Assembly (NCBI GenBank): GCA_903885525.1
Contig: CAISJA010000426.1
Span: 1 to 9,603, forward strand
Origin: an uncultured Opitutaceae bacterium
GTDB taxonomy: Bacteria; Verrucomicrobiota; Verrucomicrobiia; Opitutales; Opitutaceae
DNA length: 9,603 bases
Direction: 5' to 3'
Part shown: positions 1 to 6,983 of the stretch, piece by piece
Position numbering within the stretch: the stretch's first letter is position 1
Layout: each line of letters begins with the position of its first letter
Made by a program: the position numbers and the translations under genes
The notes under the pieces: model-generated
Told to the model about the DNA's origin: nothing
Database searches by the model: none
The model's input: the letters and a program-made list of their open reading frames with translations, nothing else

Positions 1-53
1 GGTAATCATGGGGGTCTGCGCGAAAGCCCCAAGCGTTACCGCTCACGCAGACC
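1..53. repeat. Inverted repeat with overlapping second stem
   Basis: GGTCTGCG at 13-20 is the exact reverse complement of CGCAGACC at 46-53. A second possible stem pairs GGTAA (1-5) with TTACC (36-40), with GGGG (11-14) facing CCCC (27-30). The 1-5/36-40 pairing crosses the 13-20/46-53 pairing, so the two could form an H-type pseudoknot or two alternative folds. This is typical of structured RNA but also possible by chance in GC-rich DNA. The window edge cuts the context. Function unknown. Confidence 0.4.
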
Positions 54-274
54 GACTCCGACTTAAAACCCAGCCAAAGCGGACACGGGTTCTAGTTGGC
101 GCCGACCTCGACGTATAGCCGGCGTTCTACACGCTTCGACGCGAGCTCCGGAAATTTGCCCGACTCGCGGGTGCTGGGGCTGCACCGCGCCAGTACCCGC
201 CGTGGCCCGACTGCACAGCGCGCCAGCCTTCCGGGCGGCCGCGCCCAATCCGCAGTCAAGGCTCGCCGAAGGCC
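1..274. other. Gene-free left edge of the window
   Basis: No reading frame here looks like a real protein. All frames are either broken by stops or read as Arg/Pro/Ala-rich shadow peptides. The stretch lies downstream of the minus-strand aminotransferase, so it contains that gene's 3' flank and whatever lies to the left. I see no poly-T intrinsic terminator after the aminotransferase stop. The only organised element is the inverted repeat in the first 53 bases, listed separately. Part of a structured RNA gene running in from the left edge is possible, but I cannot identify one. Confidence 0.5.
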
Positions 275-1456
275 TCAGCCGCGGAGGATGGCGCCGAGCC
301 GGCGCACGCCCTCGCGGATGCGCTCCGGGGTGGAATTGGAAAAATTCAGCCGGAAATGATTGCGCCCACCCTCGGCGGGGAAGAAGTCGCGGCCGGGCAC
401 GAAGGCGACATTCTGCCCGATGGCCCGCTCCAACAGAAGCAGCGAGTCCGACCCGGCCGGCCCCGTCACCCACAGGAACATCCCGCCTTCCGGGTGCGTC
501 CACTCGTAGCCCGCGGGCAACTCCGCCCGCAGCGCCGCATCCATCACCCCGTAACGCTCGCCGTAGCAGCGGCGGATCTTTTCAAGGTGGGCGGGCACAT
601 CGCTCGCCGTCAGGTAGGCGTGCGCCACCCGCTGGTCGAAGGACGAGGTGTGCAGGTCGGACGCCTGTTTCAGCACCAGCAGCCGGTTGAAGACTTCCGG
701 CGGCGCGGCGACCCAGCCCAGTCGCAACCCGGGCGCAATCGTCTTGGAAAAGGTGCTGACATAGAGGACCAGCCCGGCTTCGTCCCAATGCCTGACCGGC
801 GGCACTTCCACGCCCCGGTAGCGGAGGCGGCCGTAAGGATCGTCCTCGATGACCAGCAGCCCGTGCTCGGCGGCGATCCGCGCCAGCGCCTCGCGCCGGC
901 CGGCGGTGAGGGTGATCCCGGTGGGATTTTGGAAATTGGGAATGGTGTAGAGAAATTTCGGCCGGTGCCGCCGGATCAGTTCCGGCAACGCCTCCGGGAT
1001 TAGCCCCTCGGCGTCGGTCGGCACCCCGACAAACTTCGCCTCGAACACCTGGAAGGCCTGGATCGCCGCCAGGTAGGTGGGGTTCTCGGTCAGGATCACG
1101 TCGCCGGGGTTGAGGAACAGCTTGCCCACCAAGTCGAGCACCTGCTGCGAACCGACCGTCACCAGAATGTCGTCCACGGGGGAGCGGATGCCCCGCCGCC
1201 CCAATTCGCCCGCGATCCACTCGCGCAGCGGCTGAAACCCCTCGCTGGGGCCGTATTGCAGCGCGCCGCCGCCGCCGGTGGTCAGCACCCGGTCCGCCGC
1301 CGCCTGCACCTCGGCGAGGGGAAAAAGTTCGGGAGCCGGCAGACCGCCGGCAAAGGAGATGACTTCCGGCCGGGCGGTGACCTTGAGAATCTCGCGGATG
1401 GCGGAGGGCGCAAGCCCGCCCATGCGGCGCGCAAAGTTGTCCGGGGAGAAGTGCAT
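275..1456 (-). CDS. PLP-dependent aminotransferase, class I/II (LysN/Aro8-like)
   Basis: This is a 393-residue cytosolic fold-type I aminotransferase, expected to move an amino group from an amino acid to a 2-oxo acid using pyridoxal phosphate. The N-terminal part has the SAIREIL and FAGGLP (35-40) signature of the 2-aminoadipate/aromatic/branched-chain group. PNFQNPTG at 173-180 is the substrate and cofactor loop. EDDPYG at 204-209 supplies the Asp and Tyr that contact the PLP ring. STFSKT at 234-239 contains the Schiff-base lysine, K238. HFRLNFS has R369 for the substrate carboxylate. All key residues are present and the length is normal for the family. The ATG at 1456 begins the conserved N-terminus, but there is no clear Shine-Dalgarno. 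The gene stands alone; the next gene upstream diverges. The exact substrate (aminoadipate, valine, alanine or aromatic) cannot be read from the sequence. Confidence 0.93.
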   Translation of the reverse strand: MHFSPDNFARRMGGLAPSAIREILKVTARPEVISFAGGLPAPELFPLAEVQAAADRVLTTGGGGALQYGPSEGFQPLREWIAGELGRRGIRSPVDDILVTVGSQQVLDLVGKLFLNPGDVILTENPTYLAAIQAFQVFEAKFVGVPTDAEGLIPEALPELIRRHRPKFLYTIPNFQNPTGITLTAGRREALARIAAEHGLLVIEDDPYGRLRYRGVEVPPVRHWDEAGLVLYVSTFSKTIAPGLRLGWVAAPPEVFNRLLVLKQASDLHTSSFDQRVAHAYLTASDVPAHLEKIRRCYGERYGVMDAALRAELPAGYEWTHPEGGMFLWVTGPAGSDSLLLLERAIGQNVAFVPGRDFFPAEGGRNHFRLNFSNSTPERIREGVRRLGAILRG

Positions 1457-1742
1457 CGGAGGACGCTAGCCCCCCTCCGGCCCCGCAGGCGAGCCCGGGA
1501 ATTGTCAAAATGGCACTCCGTCCGCGAGCCCTGCCCCTCGCATCCGCGCCGCGGGCAGGAGCCGGCAGGCAGCGGCTGGAGCGACCCGAGCCGCCGGCCT
1601 TCCTCGTCGCAACACGCCTGCGGTACTGCCGCGCCTTCCCTCGCCGCGTCAGGCGGGGATCGGCTACGGTGCGGCGGAATCGCACCCCACGGCCTCCGGC
1701 TTTGGAGTGGCCTTGTCCGGCGCATGCCCCACGCTGGCGGCC

Positions 1743-1964
1743 ATGTCCGCCCCGCCAGCCAACCGCGAAGCCCGGCCGCCCGGCCGCGGCACCCGTTTCG
1801 CCCTCGGGCTGGCCGCGTGGCTGTGGCTGGCGGGCCTGGTCGGCGCGCTCCTGCTCGCGCAGTCGCTGCACCTGCGCACGAGGGCGCTGCTCTTTCTTCT
1901 CGGCCTCATCCTCCTGATCCGCGTGCTCGGTTGGGCGAAGACCTTGCTCGGGACTGGAAAATAA
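1743..1964 (+). CDS. Small two-helix membrane protein, unknown function
   Basis: This encodes a 73-residue protein. A polar Arg/Pro-rich N-terminus (about 1-18) is followed by a hydrophobic helix at about 19-41 (LGLAAWLWLAGLVGALLLA), a short HLRTR turn, and a second helix at about 48-64 (LLFLLGLILLIRVLGW). The end is short and basic. The protein is therefore predicted to sit in the inner membrane as a hairpin. I chose the ATG at 1743; an in-frame GTG at 1707 would add 12 residues. No family is recognised. It is transcribed away from the aminotransferase and towards the HNH gene, and has no obvious operon partner. The two well-formed hydrophobic runs argue for a real gene, but in GC-rich DNA a chance frame cannot be excluded. 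The roughly 285 bases between this gene and the aminotransferase hold no other gene that I can support. Confidence 0.6.
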   Translation: MSAPPANREARPPGRGTRFALGLAAWLWLAGLVGALLLAQSLHLRTRALLFLLGLILLIRVLGWAKTLLGTGK

Positions 1965-2042
1965 AGGGCCTCGTCCTGCGACGGGTGGCCGCCGTCCGGG
2001 AGCACCGACCTTCCCCCCATCCACCCACCCCCCGGACACCGG

Positions 2043-2660
2043 TTACTCTTCCAGTTCCACGTTCCAGTAGGCGAGGTCCAGGAAATCCTTCCACTTTTCG
2101 TGGTGGTGATGGCCGAGGACGAGGGAGATGACGGGCCGCCATTTCGGGCGCACGGGTTTGCGCACGAGCCGCATGTGCGCCTCGTGCGGGAGCCGGTTGG
2201 CCTTGCGGGTGTTGCACCGGATGCAGGAGCAGACGATGTTCTCCCACCTGGTCTTGCCGCCGTAATGGCGCGGGATCACATGGTCGAGGTTGAGCTGCTC
2301 GCGCGGGAAGGTATGGCCGCAGTACTGGCAGCGGTCGCCGTCGCGCTCGAAGACGTTGTTGCGCGTGAGCTTCAGCTCCTTGCACGGCAGTTTGTCGAAA
2401 AAGGTCAGGAGAATCACGCGCGGCAACCGGATGGTGCGGGTGACCGTGTGCACGGTCTCCTGCGCCTCCAGCGGCGGGTGGCCGGTGGAAAAATCCACCC
2501 AGTCCAGGAGCGAAAAGGTGCGGAAATCATCCTCGTGGTGATGCACCACCTGAGCGTGCCCGCGGGCCAGCAAGGCGAAGGCACGACGGGCGCCGATGAC
2601 ATTGACCGCCTGCCAGAGGCGGTTGAGGACCAGCACCGACTGATCAAGCGCGGCATCCAT
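2043..2660 (-). CDS. Stand-alone HNH endonuclease domain protein
   Basis: This is a 205-residue protein with an HNH (beta-beta-alpha metal) nuclease fold in its C-terminal half. CQYCG at 111-115 and CIRC at 146-149 form a four-cysteine zinc site. LNLDHVIPRHYGG at 124-135 carries the Asp126-His127 pair, with the general-base histidine. WENIVC at 139-144 and the asparagine at 150 complete the motif, so catalysis looks intact. The first 90 residues (VLVLNRLWQAVNVI and RAFALLARGHAQVV) are the N-terminal extension typical of a widespread bacterial HNH family of unknown role. The start is the ATG at 2660, next to a GGAG; a TTG at 2699 would add 13 residues. The gene is the last of a three-gene minus-strand cluster behind a cupin and a small protein. 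It has no methylase, restriction or phage partner nearby, so a role in repair or RNA/DNA processing is as likely as defence. A histidine run (HHHH, 184-187) near the C-terminus is notable. Confidence 0.9.
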   Translation of the reverse strand: MDAALDQSVLVLNRLWQAVNVIGARRAFALLARGHAQVVHHHEDDFRTFSLLDWVDFSTGHPPLEAQETVHTVTRTIRLPRVILLTFFDKLPCKELKLTRNNVFERDGDRCQYCGHTFPREQLNLDHVIPRHYGGKTRWENIVCSCIRCNTRKANRLPHEAHMRLVRKPVRPKWRPVISLVLGHHHHEKWKDFLDLAYWNVELEE

Positions 2661-2783
2661 GGCTCCGCTCTGAGTACGTGCGCCTCCCGCCGCTGTCAAG
2701 CCGACCGGCCGCCCCGGTGCGTGACGAGTTTGTGGCGGCCGGTTGCCGGACCAGCCACAGCAAGCCCCCGGCCGCTCTGTTTC

Positions 2784-2951
2784 TCAGCAGGGTTGGTGGC
2801 CCCAGTCGTTTTCCTTCAGCTCCTTTTCAAACCACGCCATCTGTTCCTCGGGCGTCAGCCCGCGCTTCGCCGGCTCGGCGGGCGACGGAGGCGGCGGCAC
2901 CGCTGGCGGGGGCCCGGCTTCTTCCGGTGCGTGGATCGGGTCGGCGTTCAC
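2784..2951 (-). CDS. Small Pro-rich protein with DWGHQPC tail
   Basis: This short frame encodes 55 residues. The first 28 are low-complexity and rich in Pro, Ala and Glu (PPPAVPPPPSPAEPA). The last 25 are much more structured: GLTPEEQMAWFEKELKENDW forms a probable amphipathic charged helix, followed by the tail GHQPC and a TGA stop. The proportion of Glu, Lys, Asp, Asn, Trp and Gln in that half is unlike the Arg/Gly/Pro junk made by shadow frames in this DNA, which is the main argument for a real gene. The start is GTG at 2951; another GTG nine bases upstream (2960) is equally possible. It lies 45 bases after the cupin gene and about 120 before the HNH gene on the same strand. I do not recognise a named family. 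The single terminal Cys could bind metal or form a disulphide, but this is speculation. Confidence 0.62.
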   Translation of the reverse strand: MNADPIHAPEEAGPPPAVPPPPSPAEPAKRGLTPEEQMAWFEKELKENDWGHQPC

Positions 2952-2996
2952 AGCCCGCACCCTAGCCAGCCGGCCGCTGAAAGCAAACCGCCGCCC

Positions 2997-3548
2997 TCAG
3001 CGCGAACCGGCCGGCGGCTGCCCGCGGGTCAGCCCGGCGATGTCGGCGGCAAAAGCCGGGTAGGCCGCCGTGAGGGCGGTCCGTTCGCCCAGTTCAAAAT
3101 CCTGCCAGGTAAACTCCGGCACCACCACGAGCGCGGCCAGGCCCCAGCGCCCGCCCGCGGCCAGCTTCGTGCCCTGCCAGGTCTGCGCGGCGACCACATC
3201 GTGCAGCCGCAGCCCGTTGCCCGGACTGGCACCGAGCCGGACCCATCCGCCTGAGCCATCGGAGGCCAGGCGCAGGGATTCCAAGGGATCACCCGCCACC
3301 AAAAACCAGATTTCCTCTATGGCCAGCCGGTGCAGGGCGGAAAATCCTCCCGGCGTGAGCAGCATGTAAATGCAGGACCAGGCCCGCCGGTCCCCCCCGA
3401 TCGCCGCCGGCAACGCGGTGCCCGGCAGCATGAGCAGCGACTCCCCCACCCGCCGGAAAAACCCGCCCTCCCGGTCCAGCGGCTCCAAGCCCAGCAGCTG
3501 CACCACCTGCTCGGCGGAATAATGCTCGGGTGTGAGGGGGCTGCCCAT
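2997..3548 (-). CDS. DUF985-family cupin protein
   Basis: This is a 183-residue single-domain cupin of the DUF985 (Cupin_5) family. Diagnostic stretches are the REGGFFRR segment at 26-33, IYMLLTPGGFSALHRL at 60-75, EEIWFLVAGDPLE at 78-90, the WQGTKL segment at 124-129, and VPEFTWQDFEL at 143-153. His73 and Glu79 occupy usual cupin metal-ligand positions. Another aromatic/His position of the family is Phe82 here, so metal binding may be altered. The biochemical role of the family is not established; a small-molecule isomerase or sugar-binding role has been suggested by fold only. The ATG at 3548 is preferred because AAGGTGG lies about 11 bases upstream; a GTG at 3563 is an alternative. It is the first gene of a probable three-gene minus-strand unit and diverges from the thioredoxin gene across about 127 bases. 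Confidence 0.9.
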   Translation of the reverse strand: MGSPLTPEHYSAEQVVQLLGLEPLDREGGFFRRVGESLLMLPGTALPAAIGGDRRAWSCIYMLLTPGGFSALHRLAIEEIWFLVAGDPLESLRLASDGSGGWVRLGASPGNGLRLHDVVAAQTWQGTKLAAGGRWGLAALVVVPEFTWQDFELGERTALTAAYPAFAADIAGLTRGQPPAGSR

Positions 3549-3675
3549 GCCGGCAAAATCCACCTTCCGGCCCGGACTGGCAAGTTATCCCGTCTGGAAA
3601 TCCGACGCCCAGGGCCGGCTTTCATTATGGGGGTGCAATCCGGGCAAAGTTGGTTTTGGTCACCAGTCTCATCCT

Positions 3676-4563
3676 ATGATATTCTCATTCCCCCGCCACG
3701 TGGCGCTGCTGTCGGCGCTGCTCATCTCCCTCGGCCTCCCCGGGCTGAATGCCGCCGATCAGCCCTCCGCACCTGCCGCGCCCGCCGCGCCCGCCGCAAC
3801 ACCCGCTGCGCCCGCCGAAGCCGGCCCCACCGCCGAATTGAAAGCCCTGGTGGGCAAAGTCCAGGTCCGGCTCGACTCGGGCCCCCAGACCGAGGCCACT
3901 TTGGCGGAGGACTTCAATGCCTTCGACGCGCTGCTCGCCAAGTACTCCGCGCTGAAGACGGATGAGGTGGCGATGATCCTTGTGATGAAGGCCCGTCTTT
4001 ATATCGAAGTCCTCGAAAATAACGACAAGGGCATCGCCCTGCTGAAGCAGGTGAAGACCGACTTTCCGGGCACCAAGGTTGCCGATCGGGTCGATGGATT
4101 GGTCGCCCAGCTGGAACAGCAGGCCGCCCACGACGCCCGACTCGCCCTCGGTCAGGATTTCCCCGCCATCAACGAGACGGGCCTCGACGGCAAGCCGCTG
4201 TCCACCGCCGCCCTCAAGGGCAAGGTCGTGCTGGTCGACTTCTGGGCCACCTGGTGCGGCCCCTGCGTGGGCGAGCTGCCCAACGTCCTCGCCGCCTATA
4301 AAAAATACCACGACAAGGGCTTTGAGATCATCGGCATCTCGCTCGACAAAAACAAGGACACCCTCACCGGCTTTCTCCAGGAAAAGGGCATGACCTGGGG
4401 CCAGTACTTCGATGGCCAGGGCTGGCAGAACAAGGTCTCCACGGCCTTCGGCATCAATTCGATCCCGGCCACCTTCCTGCTCGGCCGCGACGGCAAGATC
4501 GTGGCGAAGGACCTCCGCGGCGGCGCTCTCGACAAGAAGCTCGCCGAGTTGCTCGCCCCGTAA
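3676..4563 (+). CDS. TlpA-like secreted thioredoxin-fold protein
   Basis: This encodes a 295-residue exported thiol-disulphide protein. Residues 1-26 form a Sec signal peptide: a short basic start (FPRH), a hydrophobic core ALLSALLISLGLPG and a likely cut after LNA. A Pro/Ala-rich linker follows (about 30-50: APAAPAAPAATPAAPAEAG). A helical, perhaps TPR-like, region of unknown role spans about 53-155. The C-terminal TlpA/ResA/AhpC-TSA domain covers about 158-295. WCGPC at 193-197 is the redox centre, preceded by VVLVDFWAT, and the cis-proline is P264 in NSIPATFLLGRDGKIV. It probably reduces periplasmic disulphides or helps cytochrome maturation; the partner is unknown. The start is the ATG at 3676, because it places the signal peptide exactly at the N-terminus. 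No Shine-Dalgarno is visible. A TATGAT overlapping the start is probably chance. The gene is followed by a strong terminator. Confidence 0.93.
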   Translation: MIFSFPRHVALLSALLISLGLPGLNAADQPSAPAAPAAPAATPAAPAEAGPTAELKALVGKVQVRLDSGPQTEATLAEDFNAFDALLAKYSALKTDEVAMILVMKARLYIEVLENNDKGIALLKQVKTDFPGTKVADRVDGLVAQLEQQAAHDARLALGQDFPAINETGLDGKPLSTAALKGKVVLVDFWATWCGPCVGELPNVLAAYKKYHDKGFEIIGISLDKNKDTLTGFLQEKGMTWGQYFDGQGWQNKVSTAFGINSIPATFLLGRDGKIVAKDLRGGALDKKLAELLAP

Positions 4564-4594
4564 ACGCGGGCCGCCCACTGGCCGCCCTCCTGCG

Positions 4595-4625
4595 AAGCCG
4601 GCCCGCGCGGGCCGGCTTTTTGTTT
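4595..4625 (+). terminator. Intrinsic terminator of the TlpA-like gene
   Basis: A perfect 24-base palindrome (4595-4618; half-site AAGCCGGCCCGC) is followed by T-rich sequence, TTTTTGTTT, at 4617-4625. This is a textbook Rho-independent terminator in the plus direction, 31 bases after the thioredoxin stop codon. The left side has only two A residues, so it should act weakly at best on the converging helicase transcript. Confidence 0.92.
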
Positions 4626-4669
4626 GGGGTGCCTCCCGGAGCGCGTCCGGAGACCGCACCCCACCCCGC

Positions 4670-6547
4670 TCAGGCACCCGGCGTCACAATCGCGAGCTGG
4701 AGCGGCACCTCTTTCAGCCGGATGCCCGCGAGCTTTTGCACGACCAGCGCGGCGTGTTCCGCCGCCACGTCCGCATGGGTGAAATCCTCGTGGATGTCGA
4801 TGGCTCCGACGACCCCGGCGGGCAGGCGGGTGACACCCGCCACCTTGCCGACAATGTCCGCCGGCGTCACCTCCTGCTGGCGGCCGACATTGAAGCTGAC
4901 GACGGCAAAGCCCGGCTCCCGGCCGGTCCGCGGCTTGCGTTCGTAACCGCGTTTTTTCGGTCTCTCCGCCTTCATCGCGGCCAGCGTGGCGGTATCGGGA
5001 ATATATTTGGATTTGCTGACCGTCGCCGGCGGCAGGGTCTTCGGCGCGGCCGGGGCCGGGGCGGGACGGGCGGATTCGGCTGCGCCGGCTTCCGGTGCCA
5101 CATAGGGCCGGGGCTTGTTGCTCTGCATTGGGAGCGGTGTCGCCGGCCGTGGCTCACCGGGCTGGGCCGCGGCCGCAGCCCGCCGGACGGAGGCGGCGCC
5201 GGAGCCCGGCGTGGCAACCGGCTCGGGCGGGACGGCCGGCTCGTCCCCTTCGGGCACATTCCCGCCCTGCAACAGATGGATCAAAGCCGAGGCGATGTCG
5301 GTGCTGGCGTAGCCCTGGTCAAGCAGCTGGTCGACGATGCGGTCGTGGGAACGAAATTTCTTGGCGTCCAGCGTGGCGCGCAGCTTTTCCACAAACACCT
5401 GCTCGCGGGCCTCCTCCACTTCGTCAAGCGAGGGCACCCGCTCGCGCCGGATCTGCAGGCGGGCGTAGTGGGCCATGCCCTGCAACTTGTAGATTTCCCG
5501 GCCGGATACAAAGGTGATGGCCCGCCCGGTCTTGCCCGCGCGACCCGTGCGGCCGATGCGGTGGGTGTAATCCTCCGCATCATTGGGCAGGTCGTAGTTG
5601 AACACCACCTCCAGGTCGTCGACATCCAGCCCGCGGGCCGCCACATCGGTCGCGATCAGGAACTCGATGCCGCGGCGGCGGAACTTCTCCATCACCCGGT
5701 CGCGTTGCATCTGGCTGAGGTCGCCGTGCAGGCGGTCCACGCTGTAGCCGCGGGCGTGCAGCTGCTCGTCCAGCTCGTCGACCATGATCTTGGTGCTGCA
5801 AAAGATCAGGCCATAGCGAAAATCGTGGCGGTCGATCAGCCGCGTCAGCGCCTCCAGCTTGGAGCGGCGGTCGACCTCGTAGAACACCTGGTCGACCTGC
5901 GGGGAGGTCTGCTGATGCGACTCCAGCCGCACCCATACGGGATTGCGGCTGTAACGCTTGATCAGCTCCTGGATCGCGTGCGGCATGGTCGCGGAGAAGA
6001 ACAGCAGCTGCCGGGTCTCGGGGATGGCGGAAAGGATGCGCTCGATGTCGTCGCGGAAACCCATGTCGAGCATCCGGTCGGCCTCGTCGAGCACGACGAG
6101 CTTGAGGTGGCTGAACTTGAGCGACCCCCGGTCCATGTGATCCATCACGCGGCCGGGGGTGCCGATGACGACCTGCGCGCCGGCGGCAAACGCGCGGTAC
6201 TGGCGGTCATAGCTCTGCCCCCCATAGACGGGGACCTCAAGCAGCCCCTTCTTGAAAAAGGCCAGCTTGCCCACCTCCTCGGCCACCTGCACCGCCAGCT
6301 CGCGCGTCGGGCAAAGGACCAGGGCCTGCACGGAGCGCAGCTTCACGTCCACCTTTTCGATGGCGGGGATGGCAAAGGCTGCGGTCTTGCCCGAGCCCGT
6401 GGCCGACTGTCCCACGACGTCGCGCCCGCCCAGAGCGTGCGGAATGACCGCAGTCTGAATGGGCGAGGCCTCCTCGAATCCCATCTTGTCCACGGCCTTC
6501 AAAATCTCGGCGGACACCCCGAGGTCGGCGAACAGTCGTTTTTCCAT
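4670..6547 (-). CDS. DEAD-box RNA helicase with DbpA-type RNA-binding domain
   Basis: This is a 625-residue ATP-dependent RNA helicase of the CsdA/DbpA group, likely acting in ribosome assembly or mRNA unwinding. All motifs are seen in order: the Q motif (F6, SPIQ 28-31), Walker A ATGSGKT 49-55, PTREL 80-84, GG 109-110, TPGR 130-133, DEAD 154-157, SAT 185-187, ATDVAARGLDV 299-309 and HRIGRTGR 329-336. A helical region (about 350-430) follows, then a long Pro/Ala-rich linker (about 431-510), a basic patch KKRGYERKPR (531-540), and a C-terminal RRM-like DbpA domain (about 547-622: FAVVSFNVGR, DIVGKVAG, VGAIDI). The domain normally binds structured RNA, for DbpA hairpin 92 of 23S rRNA. I start at the ATG at 6547, which begins the conserved MEKRLFADLG. 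The frame stays open 128 codons further up, but that part is repetitive, Gly/Arg-rich and unlike the family. A long leader upstream could carry regulation. Confidence 0.95.
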   Translation of the reverse strand: MEKRLFADLGVSAEILKAVDKMGFEEASPIQTAVIPHALGGRDVVGQSATGSGKTAAFAIPAIEKVDVKLRSVQALVLCPTRELAVQVAEEVGKLAFFKKGLLEVPVYGGQSYDRQYRAFAAGAQVVIGTPGRVMDHMDRGSLKFSHLKLVVLDEADRMLDMGFRDDIERILSAIPETRQLLFFSATMPHAIQELIKRYSRNPVWVRLESHQQTSPQVDQVFYEVDRRSKLEALTRLIDRHDFRYGLIFCSTKIMVDELDEQLHARGYSVDRLHGDLSQMQRDRVMEKFRRRGIEFLIATDVAARGLDVDDLEVVFNYDLPNDAEDYTHRIGRTGRAGKTGRAITFVSGREIYKLQGMAHYARLQIRRERVPSLDEVEEAREQVFVEKLRATLDAKKFRSHDRIVDQLLDQGYASTDIASALIHLLQGGNVPEGDEPAVPPEPVATPGSGAASVRRAAAAAQPGEPRPATPLPMQSNKPRPYVAPEAGAAESARPAPAPAAPKTLPPATVSKSKYIPDTATLAAMKAERPKKRGYERKPRTGREPGFAVVSFNVGRQQEVTPADIVGKVAGVTRLPAGVVGAIDIHEDFTHADVAAEHAALVVQKLAGIRLKEVPLQLAIVTPGA

Positions 6548-6814
6548 GACGCCAGCGTGACCGCAACCCGGCTGAAAGGATAGCTCCAATATTTCCAGCC
6601 AGCCGGAAAGATCGCTTCGCCCGGTCAGCCCGGCTTCCGCGGGACGGGCCGGTCCCGCCGCCCGCCAGCACCCGTCGCGGCCCGGCCGCGCCCTGGTCGT
6701 GGCGTGAGCCCCCCGCAGCTCTCCGTCCGCGCGGTCCGCCGCACCGCCTCCCCGATGCCCCGCCGTCCCGCACCCCCGATACCCCCCCCACACCCGCCGC
6801 CCCCGCTGTGCCGC

Positions 6815-6873
6815 GCCGTGCCGCTCCGTGCCCACGCTCCACTCCGTGCCGTGCCGCTCCGCGCCCACGATCC
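6815..6873. repeat. Two 26-bp imperfect direct repeats, 33-bp period
   Basis: The sequence at 6815-6840 recurs at 6848-6873 with two mismatches in 26 bases (T/C at the 15th position, C/A at the 23rd); the shared core is GCCGTGCCGCTCC. Smaller GTGCC and CGCTCC pieces continue around it, including GTGCCGC just before copy one. It lies in the helicase upstream region. It may be a simple slippage repeat; no known element is recognised. Confidence 0.8.
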
Positions 6874-6926
6874 GTCGCCCCCAGGGCCCCTCTGTGGAAG
6901 CTGCCATTTCCTCCCCTGCCACGAAC

Positions 6927-6953
6927 AACAAGTAACCTATTGGGTTACTTGTT
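6927..6953. promoter_or_regulatory. Palindrome 1, operator-like dyad
   Basis: AACAAGTAACC (6927-6937) pairs exactly with GGTTACTTGTT (6943-6953), leaving a 5-base centre TATTG. The 11-base arms are long enough for a dimeric regulator site or an RNA hairpin. It lies about 380 bases upstream of the helicase start and about 514 downstream of the purM stop. The central 22 bases match palindrome 2 with one difference. No T-run follows in either direction beyond TT/TTT, so a terminator role is weak. Confidence 0.65.
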
Positions 6954-6983
6954 TGATGCAGCTTAGATAGGTGTTTGGTTTAC

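Noticed and set aside
79..92. GCGGACACGGGTTC, resembling the 3' tRNA-like part of tmRNA or a tRNA T-arm
   Set aside because: The following bases do not close the T-stem (no CCCGT), no CCA end follows, and the usual upstream tmRNA elements are missing.
63..110. A minus-strand frame ending ALAGF before a stop, reminiscent of a tmRNA tag
   Set aside because: There is no resume codon context, no A-rich upstream pseudoknot and no conserved tmRNA 5' end nearby.
1503..1508. A perfect TTGACA -35 box on the minus strand ahead of the aminotransferase
   Set aside because: No acceptable -10 box lies 16-18 bases downstream; the spaced sequence is CGGGGC.
582..2039. Long minus-strand frame across the aminotransferase
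   Set aside because: It is a shadow frame of the aminotransferase in the same direction, with no domain of its own.
2043..2660. HNH gene as part of a restriction or phage defence system
   Set aside because: No methylase, specificity subunit, helicase or phage gene lies in the window beside it.
4412..6583. A very long open frame (over 700 codons) on the plus strand across the helicase gene
   Set aside because: It is antisense to a helicase with every motif intact, and its protein is Arg/Gly/His-rich with no domain. It is a by-product of GC-rich codon use.
6548..6931. A 128-residue N-terminal extension of the helicase
   Set aside because: It is Gly/Arg-rich and repetitive, unlike family N-termini, while the ATG at 6547 begins exactly at the conserved region.
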